A DNA stretch of 24,631 bases from JBDIVL01 sp039794405 (GCA_039794405.1 JBDIVL010000057.1:1-24631); one strand, 5' to 3'; shown: positions 1 to 8,433, counted from the first letter of the stretch. Translations and numbers: made by a program. The notes: a model not told the origin generated them from the sequence alone.

Positions 1-37
1 GCAAAATGTTACGTCTTTACTATTGTTTTCCACCGAT

Positions 38-175
38 GTAGGGGGGCAAACCTTGTGTTCACCAAAACGGAAATAAGCAGAAACGTTTTGAATCGTACAA
101 GGCAAGGGTGAACCCATGTAGGGGCAGGTTTTAAACCTGCCCCTACACAGAACATTGAAATTCCTATACGTTAAA
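38..175 (+). repeat. Composite palindromic repeat, copy 1
   Basis: This is the first of four related elements in the tad region. It starts with GTAGGGG and a 'GCAAACCTTGTGTTC' segment, continues through a variable middle containing AAACGTTTTGAA, and then has a perfect palindrome at 118-146: arm GTAGGGGCAGGTTT, one central base, and the reverse-complement arm. It ends with TTGAAATTCCTATAC at 155-169. It lies directly upstream of tadE. It contains no credible coding sequence and looks like a REP or MITE-type element. As RNA the palindrome would form a strong 14-bp hairpin. Confidence 0.85.
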
Positions 176-228
176 ACTAGCGCGGTGAAGCCGCAATCCA
201 AAAAGGTAATACTATGAGAGGTGCAATT

Positions 229-645
229 ATGAAGACATTGACATGTCGAAAAGGAACAGCAGCCGTTGAATTTGCTATTGTTTTACCATTATTGGTCATC
301 CTCGTTTTTGGAATTATCGAGTTCAGCCTGCTCTTGTATGACAAACAGGTAATTACGAATGCAAGTAGAGAAGGGGCGAGATACGGGATCGTATTTCGGG
401 CCCCCGACAGGATAACAGATGCCGAAATAATACAAAAAGTAAATGAGTATTGCTCAAATTATCTGGTTACTTTTGGGGCGGCAAACACGCCCACCACAGA
501 TATTGCAAGGACAGGTTCCGGTACCGGTGACAGTCTTACCGTCACGGTATCATACAATTATGACTTTCTGGTACTTCCCAATTTTATACAGGCCCTTGCC
601 GGGGTAAAAGCGCTAAACGCAGTTACCGTGATGAGGATGGAATAA
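229..645 (+). CDS. tadE: TadE-like minor pseudopilin
   Basis: This is a Tad/Flp pilus pseudopilin anchored in the inner membrane by one N-terminal helix. Counting from the upstream ATG at 214 (143 aa), a basic leader is followed by G14-TAAV-E19, which matches the prepilin-peptidase pattern of Gly at the cut site and Glu at +5. The hydrophobic run FAIVLPLLVILVFGIIEF follows, then the TadE-family segment 'NASREGARYG' (49-58). The ATG at 229 is preferred because GAGAGGTG sits 6-7 bases before it. The ATG at 214 also has AAAGG upstream, so the start is not settled. The length is normal for TadE. Repeat elements flank the gene on both sides, so it stands apart from tadG. The TadE/TadF distinction is uncertain, but membership of the TadE-like family is firm. 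Confidence 0.9.
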   Translation: MKTLTCRKGTAAVEFAIVLPLLVILVFGIIEFSLLLYDKQVITNASREGARYGIVFRAPDRITDAEIIQKVNEYCSNYLVTFGAANTPTTDIARTGSGTGDSLTVTVSYNYDFLVLPNFIQALAGVKALNAVTVMRME

Positions 646-649
646 TTCA

Positions 650-785
650 ATCGTATAGGAACTTCAATATTTGTTGTAGGGGCAGGTTTTAAACCTGCCC
701 CTACGTGTGTTCACCCAATTGGGAAACAAACGGAAATGTTTTGCATTGTGCAGGACAAGGGCGAACACAAGGTTTGCCCATACAG
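650..785 (-). repeat. Composite palindromic repeat, copy 2 (inverted)
   Basis: Read on the minus strand, this has the same order as copy 1: GGGCAAACCTTGTGTTCGCCC, a middle with AAAACATTTCCGTTTG, the 29-base palindrome (676-704, perfect 14-bp arms) and TTGAAGTTCCTATAC (653-667, one mismatch to the other copies). It fills most of the 192-bp tadE-tadG gap. The opposite orientation shows that the whole composite moves or is copied as a unit. Confidence 0.85.
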
Positions 786-837
786 AGGTGTTACGAAAAG
801 TTAACGAAGACCTTATTAAAACAAAGAGAGAAAGACT

Positions 838-2079
838 ATGAAAACACGTTTCCAATTGTATTCAGGATTAAAGGATGAACGCGGGGCAGTCGCAATAATA
901 ATCGCTATATCAATCGTAATGCTCATCAGCTTCGGTGCACTTGCTGTTGACCTGGGCCACCTCTATGTTGTACGTAACGAACTACAGGATGCAGCCGATG
1001 CAGGTGCTCTGGCCGGCGCAAGATTTCTTTACAATGAGGACGGCACAGTAAATGAAGGAGCAAACCAGATTGCATACAGTGCAGCTATCGCAAATACCAG
1101 TGAAGGGAAAGCCGTTGAGGTTAACTGGTCCGGAGGGAATGGTGATGATGTACAGAGGGGCCATTGGAGTTTCGCAGCCAGGACTTTTACCCCAAACAGT
1201 TCCCTCGATCCCGTTGTACTTTGGGGCAAATCTACGGAAGATCTGGATAATGATCCGAATTTTATTAACGCAGTCAGGGTAAAGACCAGGCGGGAAACAT
1301 CGCCTGCATCATCCTTCTTTGCCAAAATCCTCGGCTATCAGAATTTTGTAAAAAGCGCAGAGGCAATCGCATATATAGGATTTGCAGGAACATTACCACC
1401 ACATGATGTTGATCAGCCTATCGTTATTTGCAGGGATAGCATTTTGGATGAAAACGGTGCATATCAATGTTCTATTGGACGTATGATTAATAGCGGTGAA
1501 TCAATCTCAAGTTCCGAGACGGGAGGGTGGACCGATTTTAACCAGGAAGGAAATCCATGTCAGGGTGGTACGAATGCTCCCGCAGTACGTAGCCTCATAT
1601 GTAGTGAAGGGAATCCTTATACAATTTATCTCGGCAAAGTTATGGCAACAAATGGGGGAGAAATCCAATCAGCCTTTAATGATTTGATACGATGTTGGGA
1701 AGATACAACCGGAAAGATTGTACCCTGGAACCTTACCCTCCCGGTAGTAACGTGTCCTGGCAATAACGTTGGTACCTGCGAAACAGTAGTAGGTGCAGTG
1801 AATATCAACATTCTCTGGATAACCGGAGCGGGCGAAGATCCCGACTATACAAATGCCCCAACCCAAATGGAGGATTGGTCATCTACCGACCCAAGCGGAG
1901 AGGTACGCTGGAATAGTTTTGTTACACATTTTAACTTACAAAATGTTGATGGAAGCCCTGCCCCCTATGCAAAGAAGAGCATCTATTTTAAACCAGATTG
2001 TGAACTCCATGAACCTACCGGTACTACCGGTGGGGAGAACTTTGGTGTCCTGGCAAAAATACCTGTACTTGTAAAATAA
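838..2079 (+). CDS. tadG: TadG-like Tad pilus assembly protein
   Basis: This is a Tad pilus biogenesis protein of the TadE/G-like N-terminal family. Residues 14-61 carry the signature: ERGAVA, a hydrophobic helix (about 18-37), then AVDLGHLYVVRNELQDAADA and ALAGA. The rest (about 60-413) is a soluble, presumably periplasmic domain with several cysteines (for example in 'VICRDS', 'YQCSIG', 'IRCWEDT' and 'GTCETV'), so disulfides are possible. Unlike TadE it lacks Glu at +5 after the glycine, so prepilin-peptidase processing is not evident. AGAGAGAAAGACT precedes the ATG. It heads a tight block, with tadZ starting 12 bp after its stop. I see no clear von Willebrand A (MIDAS) motif, which some longer TadG proteins have. 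Confidence 0.85.
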   Translation: MKTRFQLYSGLKDERGAVAIIIAISIVMLISFGALAVDLGHLYVVRNELQDAADAGALAGARFLYNEDGTVNEGANQIAYSAAIANTSEGKAVEVNWSGGNGDDVQRGHWSFAARTFTPNSSLDPVVLWGKSTEDLDNDPNFINAVRVKTRRETSPASSFFAKILGYQNFVKSAEAIAYIGFAGTLPPHDVDQPIVICRDSILDENGAYQCSIGRMINSGESISSSETGGWTDFNQEGNPCQGGTNAPAVRSLICSEGNPYTIYLGKVMATNGGEIQSAFNDLIRCWEDTTGKIVPWNLTLPVVTCPGNNVGTCETVVGAVNINILWITGAGEDPDYTNAPTQMEDWSSTDPSGEVRWNSFVTHFNLQNVDGSPAPYAKKSIYFKPDCELHEPTGTTGGENFGVLAKIPVLVK

Positions 2080-2091
2080 AGGAGCGTTTCT

Positions 2092-3300
2092 ATGCCTGAA
2101 AGTACTATGTCCGTTTTATTAGAGATAAAAGATCAGAAAGTGATGGAAGAACTGGAGAAGGCCATCTCATCACTCAAGGGATTCCATTCCTATTCGAAAC
2201 AGATGCATCCCCAGGACCCTGGTTTTTATGACCTGGTGATCCTGGAGGTAGGGGATGACTATAAAAAAGACCTGCAATTTGTTCATACACTTCAGACGTC
2301 CAGAATCACCAGGAATGTCTTTTTAACCTCTTCGGTAACACATTCAGAAATCCTCATTGAGGCACTGAACCTTGGAATAAAAGGATTTTTCCCGCAGCCA
2401 ATCGATACGGAAGATGTGAGGAAGGCCCTTTTAAAAGTAAAAGGTCAAAACGAAGGGGGAACTGAAACAGGAGAGGTGGTAAAAAAAGGAAGGATCATTG
2501 ACGTGTTTGGAAGTAAGGGTGGAGTTGGGACAACCACTGTCGCAATAAACCTGGCGATTAGTCTTGCCGGATTAGAGAATAATCCTTCGGTTGCACTGAT
2601 AGACCTGAACCCCCTCTTTGGAGAAATATCAGCACATTTAAATATGGAACCTGCCTTCAGTTGGATAGAGGTAATGAAAAACATTTCCCGTTTAGATACC
2701 ACCTATATAACAAGTATTCTGTCCAGGCATTCCTCAGGAATTTATATCTTGCCGTCCCCCATTGAACTGACCGATGACTATACGCCGAATCCGCAGGCGC
2801 TGGCAACACTCCTGAAGTTGATGCAGGCTATGTTTGATTACATTGTCATCGATGGAGGACAATTACTTGATGATAATTCCAGAGCGGTTATGAAAATATC
2901 AAATATGGTACTCCTTGTCTGCACACTCAATCTCCCATGCATTATCAATATCAAAAGACTCCAGAATACGTTCCGGAAACGTGGATATCCACATGAAGAG
3001 AATATTGGAATCGTTGTAAACCGGTTTTACAAAAATTCAGATATCTCCATGAAAGATGCAGAGGAGAGTCTGAATCAAAAGATCCTTTGCTGTATTCCAA
3101 ATGTATACAAGGTTGCAACAAATGCTATCAACCAGGGAAAACCTATCTGCACGACAGCGAAAGGAACAGAAATTTTTAAAAAGTTTAGAGAATTGGCCTT
3201 GTCCTTTACCGAAGAGGCAGAAGCTGGTTTTTTAAAGGAGAACGGAAAAAAGAGGGAAAAAGGCGCTTTTTCTTTCACATCGATATTCAACCAAAAATAA
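2092..3300 (+). CDS. cpaE: TadZ/CpaE, pilus localisation ATPase with pseudo-receiver
   Basis: This is a two-domain protein. Residues 1-115 resemble a response-regulator receiver: 'DLVILEVG' (47-54), 'NVFLTSS' and 'LGIKGFFPQPI' (94-104). The usual conserved Lys before Pro in the last motif is replaced by Gln, so phosphorylation is doubtful. Residues 135 to about 390 form a MinD/ParA-type ATPase: deviant Walker A GSKGGVGTTT (140-149), 'VALIDLNP' (167-174) and Walker B 'YIVIDGG' (250-256). In characterised Tad systems TadZ places the pilus apparatus, often at a pole. AAGGAG lies 8 bases before the ATG. It sits between tadG and cpaF with gaps of 12 and 15 bp, so co-transcription is very likely. 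Confidence 0.92.
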   Translation: MPESTMSVLLEIKDQKVMEELEKAISSLKGFHSYSKQMHPQDPGFYDLVILEVGDDYKKDLQFVHTLQTSRITRNVFLTSSVTHSEILIEALNLGIKGFFPQPIDTEDVRKALLKVKGQNEGGTETGEVVKKGRIIDVFGSKGGVGTTTVAINLAISLAGLENNPSVALIDLNPLFGEISAHLNMEPAFSWIEVMKNISRLDTTYITSILSRHSSGIYILPSPIELTDDYTPNPQALATLLKLMQAMFDYIVIDGGQLLDDNSRAVMKISNMVLLVCTLNLPCIINIKRLQNTFRKRGYPHEENIGIVVNRFYKNSDISMKDAEESLNQKILCCIPNVYKVATNAINQGKPICTTAKGTEIFKKFRELALSFTEEAEAGFLKENGKKREKGAFSFTSIFNQK

Positions 3301-3315
3301 TGGAACCTATAACCT

Positions 3316-4647
3316 ATGAATACAAAATACCTGACATATGCAAATGAGAAACCAAAGACTTCCTTAGTGTCAAATGAATTACTTGAATTAAAAACCAAAG
3401 TGCATGAACGGCTTGTAGAGATACTCGATCTCTCACTCATTGGCTCCCTCGACCAGAATATGCTGAAGCGGGAAATTCTCAAGGTGATTGAAAGGATTTT
3501 ATCGGAGGATAAGTATGCTATTCCTCTCAATGCTGAAGAAAAGGAGCAGTTTATCGAAGAGGTACAGAATGAGGTACTTGGACTGGGGCCCATAGAACCA
3601 TACATGCACGACCCAACGGTCACGGATGTTCTCGTTAATACCCACAGACAGATATATGTTGAGAGATATGGGAAATTGCAATCTACAGGCGCAAGGTTTA
3701 AGGATGATATTCATTTGAAAAACATCATTGACAGGATCGTATCTGCGGTAGGACGGCGCATTGATGAATCTTGTCCCATGGTAGATGCAAGACTGCCGGA
3801 TGGATCACGTGTTAATGCCATCATCCCTCCCCTTGCCATCGATGGTCCCATGCTGTCAATCAGGCGCTTTGCTGTAATTCCATTGGAATTGGAGGATTTG
3901 ATCACGCTGAAGACATTAACACCGGAGATTGGCGAGATATTAAAAGGCATTGTAACTGCAAAATTGAACGTTTTAATTTCCGGAGGGACCGGTACTGGAA
4001 AGACAACCATGTTAAATGTGCTTTCCCGGTTTATCCCCTCGCATGAAAGGATTGTAACTGTTGAGGATTCTGCCGAACTTCAGCTAAAACAGGAGCATGT
4101 GGTTCGTCTGGAAACACGTCCCCCAAATATAGAAGGGAAAGGAGAAGTTACCCAGCGGGACCTTGTCCGAAACAGCCTCAGGATGCGTCCCGACAGGATT
4201 ATTGTGGGTGAGGTCAGAGGGGCGGAAGTTTTGGATATGCTGCAGGCTATGAATACCGGACATGAGGGATCACTTACCACCATTCATGCCAATTCACCCC
4301 GAGACGCACTCTTGCGATTAGAGACCCTGGTATTTATGGCCGGACTTAATATCCCGAGTGAGGCAATAAGGAGATACATCAGTTCTGCTATTCACATCAT
4401 ACTTCAGGTCTCACGCCATGTTGACGGGAGTAGAAAATTGGTAAGCCTGCAGGAAATTACCGGAATGGAAGGAAACGTAATAACGATGCAGGAAATCTTT
4501 TCCTTTACACAGGATGGTTTAGATGAGAATGGCAGGATAAAAGGAAGATTCGAGATTGCCAATGTCTTTCCACGTTTTACAGAGAAGTTCAATGCGTATG
4601 GGGTACAACTGCCAAAAGACATTTTTGGTTCCCGTAAAGTAATTTAA
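3316..4647 (+). CDS. cpaF: CpaF/TadA, secretion motor ATPase
   Basis: This hexameric cytoplasmic ATPase powers Flp pilus assembly (GspE/VirB11 superfamily, CpaF family). The N-terminal domain (about 20-200) includes 'DVLVNTHRQIYVERYGKLQ' and 'MVDARLPDGSRVNAIIPPLA'. The catalytic core has Walker A GGTGTGKT (223-230), the Asp box VTVEDSAEL (247-255), Walker B RIIVGEVRGAE (294-304) and the His box GHEGSLTTIHANS (315-327). All key residues are present and 443 aa is normal. Only a weak purine-rich stretch precedes the ATG, so translation may be coupled to tadZ. A 478-bp repeat-bearing gap separates it from its membrane partners tadB and tadC. Confidence 0.96.
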   Translation: MNTKYLTYANEKPKTSLVSNELLELKTKVHERLVEILDLSLIGSLDQNMLKREILKVIERILSEDKYAIPLNAEEKEQFIEEVQNEVLGLGPIEPYMHDPTVTDVLVNTHRQIYVERYGKLQSTGARFKDDIHLKNIIDRIVSAVGRRIDESCPMVDARLPDGSRVNAIIPPLAIDGPMLSIRRFAVIPLELEDLITLKTLTPEIGEILKGIVTAKLNVLISGGTGTGKTTMLNVLSRFIPSHERIVTVEDSAELQLKQEHVVRLETRPPNIEGKGEVTQRDLVRNSLRMRPDRIIVGEVRGAEVLDMLQAMNTGHEGSLTTIHANSPRDALLRLETLVFMAGLNIPSEAIRRYISSAIHIILQVSRHVDGSRKLVSLQEITGMEGNVITMQEIFSFTQDGLDENGRIKGRFEIANVFPRFTEKFNAYGVQLPKDIFGSRKVI

Positions 4648-4681
4648 ATATGAGTACGTATCGGTCTTGTTAGAGAGCCGG

Positions 4682-4757
4682 GTAGGGTGGGCATTGCCCA
4701 CCAAAATATTGTTCACTCGTCCACGTTGATTGTTTTTGGTAGGTAATGCCACCCTAC
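4682..4757. repeat. 76-bp element with imperfect terminal inverted repeats
   Basis: The left arm (4682-4702) begins GTAGGGTGGGCATTGCCCAC. The right arm (4738-4757) is GGTAGGTAATGCCACCCTAC, whose reverse complement matches the left arm with a few changes. The arms enclose about 35 bp of unrelated sequence. The left arm also holds the short palindrome GTGGGCATTGCCCAC. This is typical of a small non-autonomous palindromic element. It differs in sequence from the composite repeat. Confidence 0.7.
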
Positions 4758-4884
4758 ATGGCTGAATTTTGAGCAACTGGAAATTATGCCTGCGGCAATC
4801 CACAAACACGTATTTTCACGGCATAGGCCAGCCCGCCTTAGAAAATGGAGATTTAAGGGGTTGCCTGGTATGTTATGACAAACT

Positions 4885-4965
4885 TTGAAATTCCTATACA
4901 TTAAATTATACCTTCGGTGACTTTAATAATACCAATGTAGGGGCAGGTTTAAAACCTGCCCCTAC
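4885..4965. repeat. Composite palindromic repeat, copy 4 (partial)
   Basis: The perfect 29-base palindrome is at 4937-4965. The conserved TTGAAATTCCTATAC segment (4885-4899) lies before it here rather than after it. The 'CAAACCTTGTGTTC' part is missing. This suggests a rearranged or truncated copy, or two nested partial copies. Confidence 0.75.
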
Positions 4966-5039
4966 AACAAAATATTACATGAAAACCGGTCCGGAAGTCA
5001 TGGATTAGCACTAGGCATATGAAAAGTACAAAACATTTC

Positions 5040-5063
5040 GGTTCGATCGGGAATGATTGAACC
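5040..5063. repeat. GGTTCAATC-type hairpin, outlying copy
   Basis: GGTTCGATC and GATTGAACC pair as a 9-bp stem with one G-T pair around GGGAAT. The preceding AAAACATTTC resembles the flank of the hairpins at 8729-8806. It lies 60 bp upstream of tadB. Confidence 0.6.
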
Positions 5064-5125
5064 AGTGTTCAGTTCTTCAACGAAATTTTGAGTAATTATA
5101 AATTTTACCAGGGAGCAAACGTAAT

Positions 5126-6088
5126 ATGGGTATCATTATTAGCGCCGTTCTCTTTCTTGTTATCATACTGATCGCTGTTGGGGCTTATGTTTTTCTCAAA
5201 CAGAATTCAGAGTCGAAGAGGGTTCGGGAACAGTTAAAAACACTTTCAACTCAGACATATGAAAAAATGGTTGTCGATATAACCAGGAAAACGAGGCCGC
5301 TGAGCAACATTCCCTGGCTTCACCGGATACTTTCTGATATTCCCCTGTTGAAGAAAATTGATCATATCCTGCAACAGTCCAATCTCAAGTACCCCCTCGG
5401 CATTTTTCTCTTAACTTCATTAGCTATGGCCTTCTTTGGTTTTCTTGCTACCTCATATACGATAAAAAGTAACCTTGTTTCACTCCTTGCAGCGCTCGTA
5501 GCTAGTGCAATACCGTTCCTTTACATTTCTTTTAAAAAGAATATGAGGATCAAAAAATTTGAGCAGCAATTACCGGAGGCCCTTGATCTGATTGCACGGT
5601 CATTAAGGGCAGGACATGCCTTTTCCGGGGGGATACAGATGGTAGCACAAGAGTTTGATGATCCTGTAGGCAGTGAATTTGCAAAGGTCCTTCATGAGAT
5701 TAATTTTGGTGTCGGTATGAAAGAGGCATTGATAAACCTTACCGAACGTATCGATTGCAACGACCTGAAATTCTTTGCCATTTCCGTTACCATCCAGAGA
5801 GAAACAGGTGGAGACCTCGCTGAAATTCTTGAAAACATTAGTTATTTGATTCGTGAGAGGTTCAAGCTTCAAGATCGCATTCGCACCTTATCTGCCGAGG
5901 GAAAACTATCTGCCGTTATATTAATTGCCATTCCAATTTTTGTTGCCTTTGCACTCTCCATTGTCAGTCCGAATTATATAAAAAATCTTATAACTGATCC
6001 TCTGGGAAAGATGCTTGTTGCCTTCTCTCTTTTTACAACGTTCATGGGAATTATCGTAATGAAAAAAATTATCACAATAAAAGTATAA
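5126..6088 (+). CDS. tadB: TadB, inner-membrane platform protein
   Basis: This is a GspF/T2SF-family inner-membrane protein that forms the platform on which CpaF acts, together with TadC. The membrane segments I see are at 4-24, about 91-111, 115-135, 262-281 and 297-312. The cytoplasmic T2SF domain (about 145-255) has the family signature 'LPEALDLIARSLRAGHAF' (149-166), followed by 'NFGVGMKEAL', 'DLKFFAISVTIQRETGGDLAEIL' in two parts, and 'RIRTLSAEGKLSA'. The length of 320 aa is typical. AGGGAG precedes the ATG by about 10 bases. The stop is 12 bp before tadC, giving a two-gene block. Confidence 0.95.
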   Translation: MGIIISAVLFLVIILIAVGAYVFLKQNSESKRVREQLKTLSTQTYEKMVVDITRKTRPLSNIPWLHRILSDIPLLKKIDHILQQSNLKYPLGIFLLTSLAMAFFGFLATSYTIKSNLVSLLAALVASAIPFLYISFKKNMRIKKFEQQLPEALDLIARSLRAGHAFSGGIQMVAQEFDDPVGSEFAKVLHEINFGVGMKEALINLTERIDCNDLKFFAISVTIQRETGGDLAEILENISYLIRERFKLQDRIRTLSAEGKLSAVILIAIPIFVAFALSIVSPNYIKNLITDPLGKMLVAFSLFTTFMGIIVMKKIITIKV

Positions 6089-6100
6089 AGAGGCCTTATT

Positions 6101-7066
6101 ATGGATATCGTTCTTCTCATACCTATCGTTGTATTTATTTGCATAATACTATTTACACTCTTGATTTTCTTTTCCGTCAAATCCCGCACGGAACGTCGTA
6201 AACTCATGGAGAAAATTCAATACAGCGGGGGTAGCGCGGGAGTAGAACCGGCTACCGATGAGCGCCGCGTATCAGGCCTGCATCAAAAACGATTCGGGCA
6301 ATATTTCTTGAACCTCGCGAATATATTTGGAAATGTCACAAAACCCAAGAGTGAAGAAGACATCTCCCGGGTTCAAAAAAGTTTGTCAAACATCGGATAC
6401 CGGAATAGCAATGCATCGATTATCTATTTTGGAGCCAAGGCCTTCTGTACATTCCTGATGCCTGCAATAGGCTTCTTGCTTTTCAAACTTTGCGTATCAA
6501 AACCCCTTGGATCATTTTTCCTTATAGCAATCATTGTTTTTCTTGCATTGATTGGTTCTTATGTACCGAGCATCTGGCTCCGAATAAAGATTGCCAGGAG
6601 AAAGGAAAAGATACTCGACGGCTTCCCCGATGCCCTCGATCTCCTGGTTGTATGCGTTGAGGCTGGAATGGGCCTGGATGCTGCATTAGACCGGGTCGGT
6701 GAGGAGATGAAGATAAGTAACGGGGTAATCAGTGAAGAACTGAGAATATTCAATAAAGAGATGAGGATAGGAAAGACGCGCAGGGATGCATTGAAAAATC
6801 TTGCACGTAGAACGGGAGTAGAAGACGTTAATAATTTAGTAACATTATTAGTTCAGACGGACAAGTTTGGTACAAGTGTAGGCCAGGCATTACGGGTTCA
6901 TTCAGATTTCATGAGGGTACAAAGACGCCAAAGGGCAGAGGAAAAGGCCGTCAAATTGCCGTTAAAATTATTATTTCCCTTGATTTTCTTTATTTTCCCT
7001 TCCCTTTTTGTCGTAATTTTAGGACCGGCACTTACTCAAGCATACAAGCTATTTTATGGCCATTAA
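6101..7066 (+). CDS. tadC: TadC, inner-membrane platform protein
   Basis: This is the second GspF/T2SF-family platform protein. The hydrophobic segments are at about 3-25, 108-130, 138-160 and 288-312. The T2SF domain (about 170-285) carries 'FPDALDLLVVCVEAGMGLDAAL' (175-196, split here by function), 'EELRIFNKEMRIGKTR' and 'LVQTDKFGTSVGQALRVHSD', all typical of TadC. Length (321 aa) is normal. AGAGG lies 7 bases before the ATG. It presumably heterodimerises with TadB, as in known Tad systems. Confidence 0.95.
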   Translation: MDIVLLIPIVVFICIILFTLLIFFSVKSRTERRKLMEKIQYSGGSAGVEPATDERRVSGLHQKRFGQYFLNLANIFGNVTKPKSEEDISRVQKSLSNIGYRNSNASIIYFGAKAFCTFLMPAIGFLLFKLCVSKPLGSFFLIAIIVFLALIGSYVPSIWLRIKIARRKEKILDGFPDALDLLVVCVEAGMGLDAALDRVGEEMKISNGVISEELRIFNKEMRIGKTRRDALKNLARRTGVEDVNNLVTLLVQTDKFGTSVGQALRVHSDFMRVQRRQRAEEKAVKLPLKLLFPLIFFIFPSLFVVILGPALTQAYKLFYGH

Positions 7067-7096
7067 TGCCCGGTAACATTATCTTATACTCTCTGT

Positions 7097-7230
7097 GTAG
7101 GGGCGAACCTTGTGTTCGCCCAAATGAACAAACGGAAACGTTTTGAACCGTACAGGGCAAGGGCGAACCCATGTAGGGGCAGGTTTTAAACCTGCCCCTA
7201 TAACAGAATGTTGAAATTCCTATACGCTTA
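7097..7230 (+). repeat. Composite palindromic repeat, copy 3
   Basis: It has the same order as copy 1: GTAGGGGCGAACCTTGTGTT, the middle AACGGAAACGTTTTGAACCG, the palindrome (7173-7200, last arm base changed) and TTGAAATTCCTATAC (7211-7225). It occupies most of the 186-bp gap between tadC and the TPR gene and ends about 20 bp before that gene's start, so the hairpin would lie in the leader of its message. Confidence 0.85.
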
Positions 7231-7252
7231 ATAAAGAAAGGGAGATAGCAAT

Positions 7253-8311
7253 ATGATAAAAAATAGGGATAGTTATCGTTCAATAAAAGGAGTATTCCCA
7301 GGGCAGTTGAATCTCATCATCAAACCTCTTGGTCTTTGTATTTTTACCGGCCTTTTTCTCCTAACAGCAATAGGTGGCATGTCGGGATGTGCAACCCAGA
7401 AAAGCCAGCAAAAAATTTTACAAGAGCAGAATGAATACAGAAAAATGATGGAATTTCAAAAACAAAAAACCTCCATGGAAATGGAAAAAGAGATCTCAAA
7501 AAAAATTCCGGAGATGACAAAGGAGGGATATGAGGCATTAGGGGATGATTACCTGAAACAGGGAAATCTTGGGATGGCCTTTATCCAGTATAGCAAGGCG
7601 ATCCAGCTAGACTCGAGTCAAACGAGCGTACGGAATAAGATGGGACGGCTCTTATTAAGGAGAGGGATGACAGACGAAGCGATGAAAGAGTTTGATAAAG
7701 TTCTAGAAATTGATCCAGGCAACGCCCTTGCCTATGAGGGTAGGGGAATAGTATATTTTACGAAGCATGAGTCCGGCAAATCGGAAGAAAACTTCAAGCA
7801 GGCCATACATCTTAACTCAAAGCTGTGGCAATCCTATACCTTCCTTGGAATAATTTATGATCACCAGGGACAATTTGAATCTGCCATTCATGCATACCAG
7901 GAAGCTATTACCCTTAACCAGAACTCCAGCACCCTCCTCAATAATTTGGGGATGTCATATTATTTAAAGGGAGAATATGAAAAATCAATTGAAACCCTGA
8001 ATAGGGCTCTAACGATAGAGCCTACAAACTCTAAATTTTATAACAACATGGGGCTGGCCTTATGCAAATTAGAAAGATACGAGGAGGCACTTAAGGCGTT
8101 TAAAAAGGGCGGAGACGAGGCAAGCGCGTACAATAATATCGGATATATTTACATGAAAGAGCAAAAGTTCAAAGAAGCGATCTGTGCATTCGAAAAGGCC
8201 ATTGAAACCAAACCAAGTTATTTTGCAAAAGCCCATGAAAACAAGGAGATAGCAAAAGCGTCCATGAATATACCCTCTTCAGATAAGATGGATTCGCTCA
8301 CAACGGAGTAA
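7253..8311 (+). CDS. tadD: TadD-like TPR lipoprotein
   Basis: This is a predicted lipoprotein with an N-terminal hydrophobic segment (about 24-42) and a lipobox-like 'GMSGC' with Cys46, so acylation and outer-membrane attachment are likely. A charged, coiled-coil-prone stretch (about 50-90) precedes about seven tetratricopeptide repeats (about 93-327), visible as recurring 'A.....G....A...Y..AI.LDP' patterns such as 'GMAFIQYSKAIQLD', 'TDEAMKEFDKVLEIDP' and 'FKEAICAFEKAIETKP'. One unit near 263-293 is a few residues short. TadD proteins in Tad systems are TPR lipoproteins that help the secretin or pilus dock. AAGGGAGA lies 7 bases before the ATG. Position at the end of the cluster supports the call, but other TPR lipoproteins look similar. 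Confidence 0.8.
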   Translation: MIKNRDSYRSIKGVFPGQLNLIIKPLGLCIFTGLFLLTAIGGMSGCATQKSQQKILQEQNEYRKMMEFQKQKTSMEMEKEISKKIPEMTKEGYEALGDDYLKQGNLGMAFIQYSKAIQLDSSQTSVRNKMGRLLLRRGMTDEAMKEFDKVLEIDPGNALAYEGRGIVYFTKHESGKSEENFKQAIHLNSKLWQSYTFLGIIYDHQGQFESAIHAYQEAITLNQNSSTLLNNLGMSYYLKGEYEKSIETLNRALTIEPTNSKFYNNMGLALCKLERYEEALKAFKKGGDEASAYNNIGYIYMKEQKFKEAICAFEKAIETKPSYFAKAHENKEIAKASMNIPSSDKMDSLTTE

Positions 8312-8433
8312 TGTTATAGTGATCAACGACTGAACCGGAGAAGAGATATCATGATTATGGTATAAGGTATTTTTCTTTCTCAATCCCGAAGGATGTCATG
8401 ATTATAACAAAAAAAACAAAAGAAAGATTTTGG

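Larger units (their letters stand above)
4648..5125. other. Non-coding gap between cpaF and tadB, rich in repeats
   Basis: This 478-bp stretch has no credible gene. In order it holds a small inverted-repeat element (4682-4757), about 120 bp in which I recognise nothing, a partial copy of the composite repeat (4885-4965), and a GGTTCRATC-type hairpin (5040-5063). The tadB Shine-Dalgarno AGGGAG is at 5111-5116. No strong promoter or intrinsic terminator stands out, so read-through from cpaF to tadB remains possible. Confidence 0.7.

Noticed and set aside
664..855. Minus-strand open frame of 63 codons
   Set aside because: It lies within repeat copy 2 and part of tadG. Its residues simply translate the repeat (a similar peptide appears at 7032-7283), so it is not a gene.
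4519..4901. Minus-strand open frames over the cpaF-tadB gap
   Set aside because: They cross cpaF and repeat sequence, lack ribosome sites and show no protein-like pattern.
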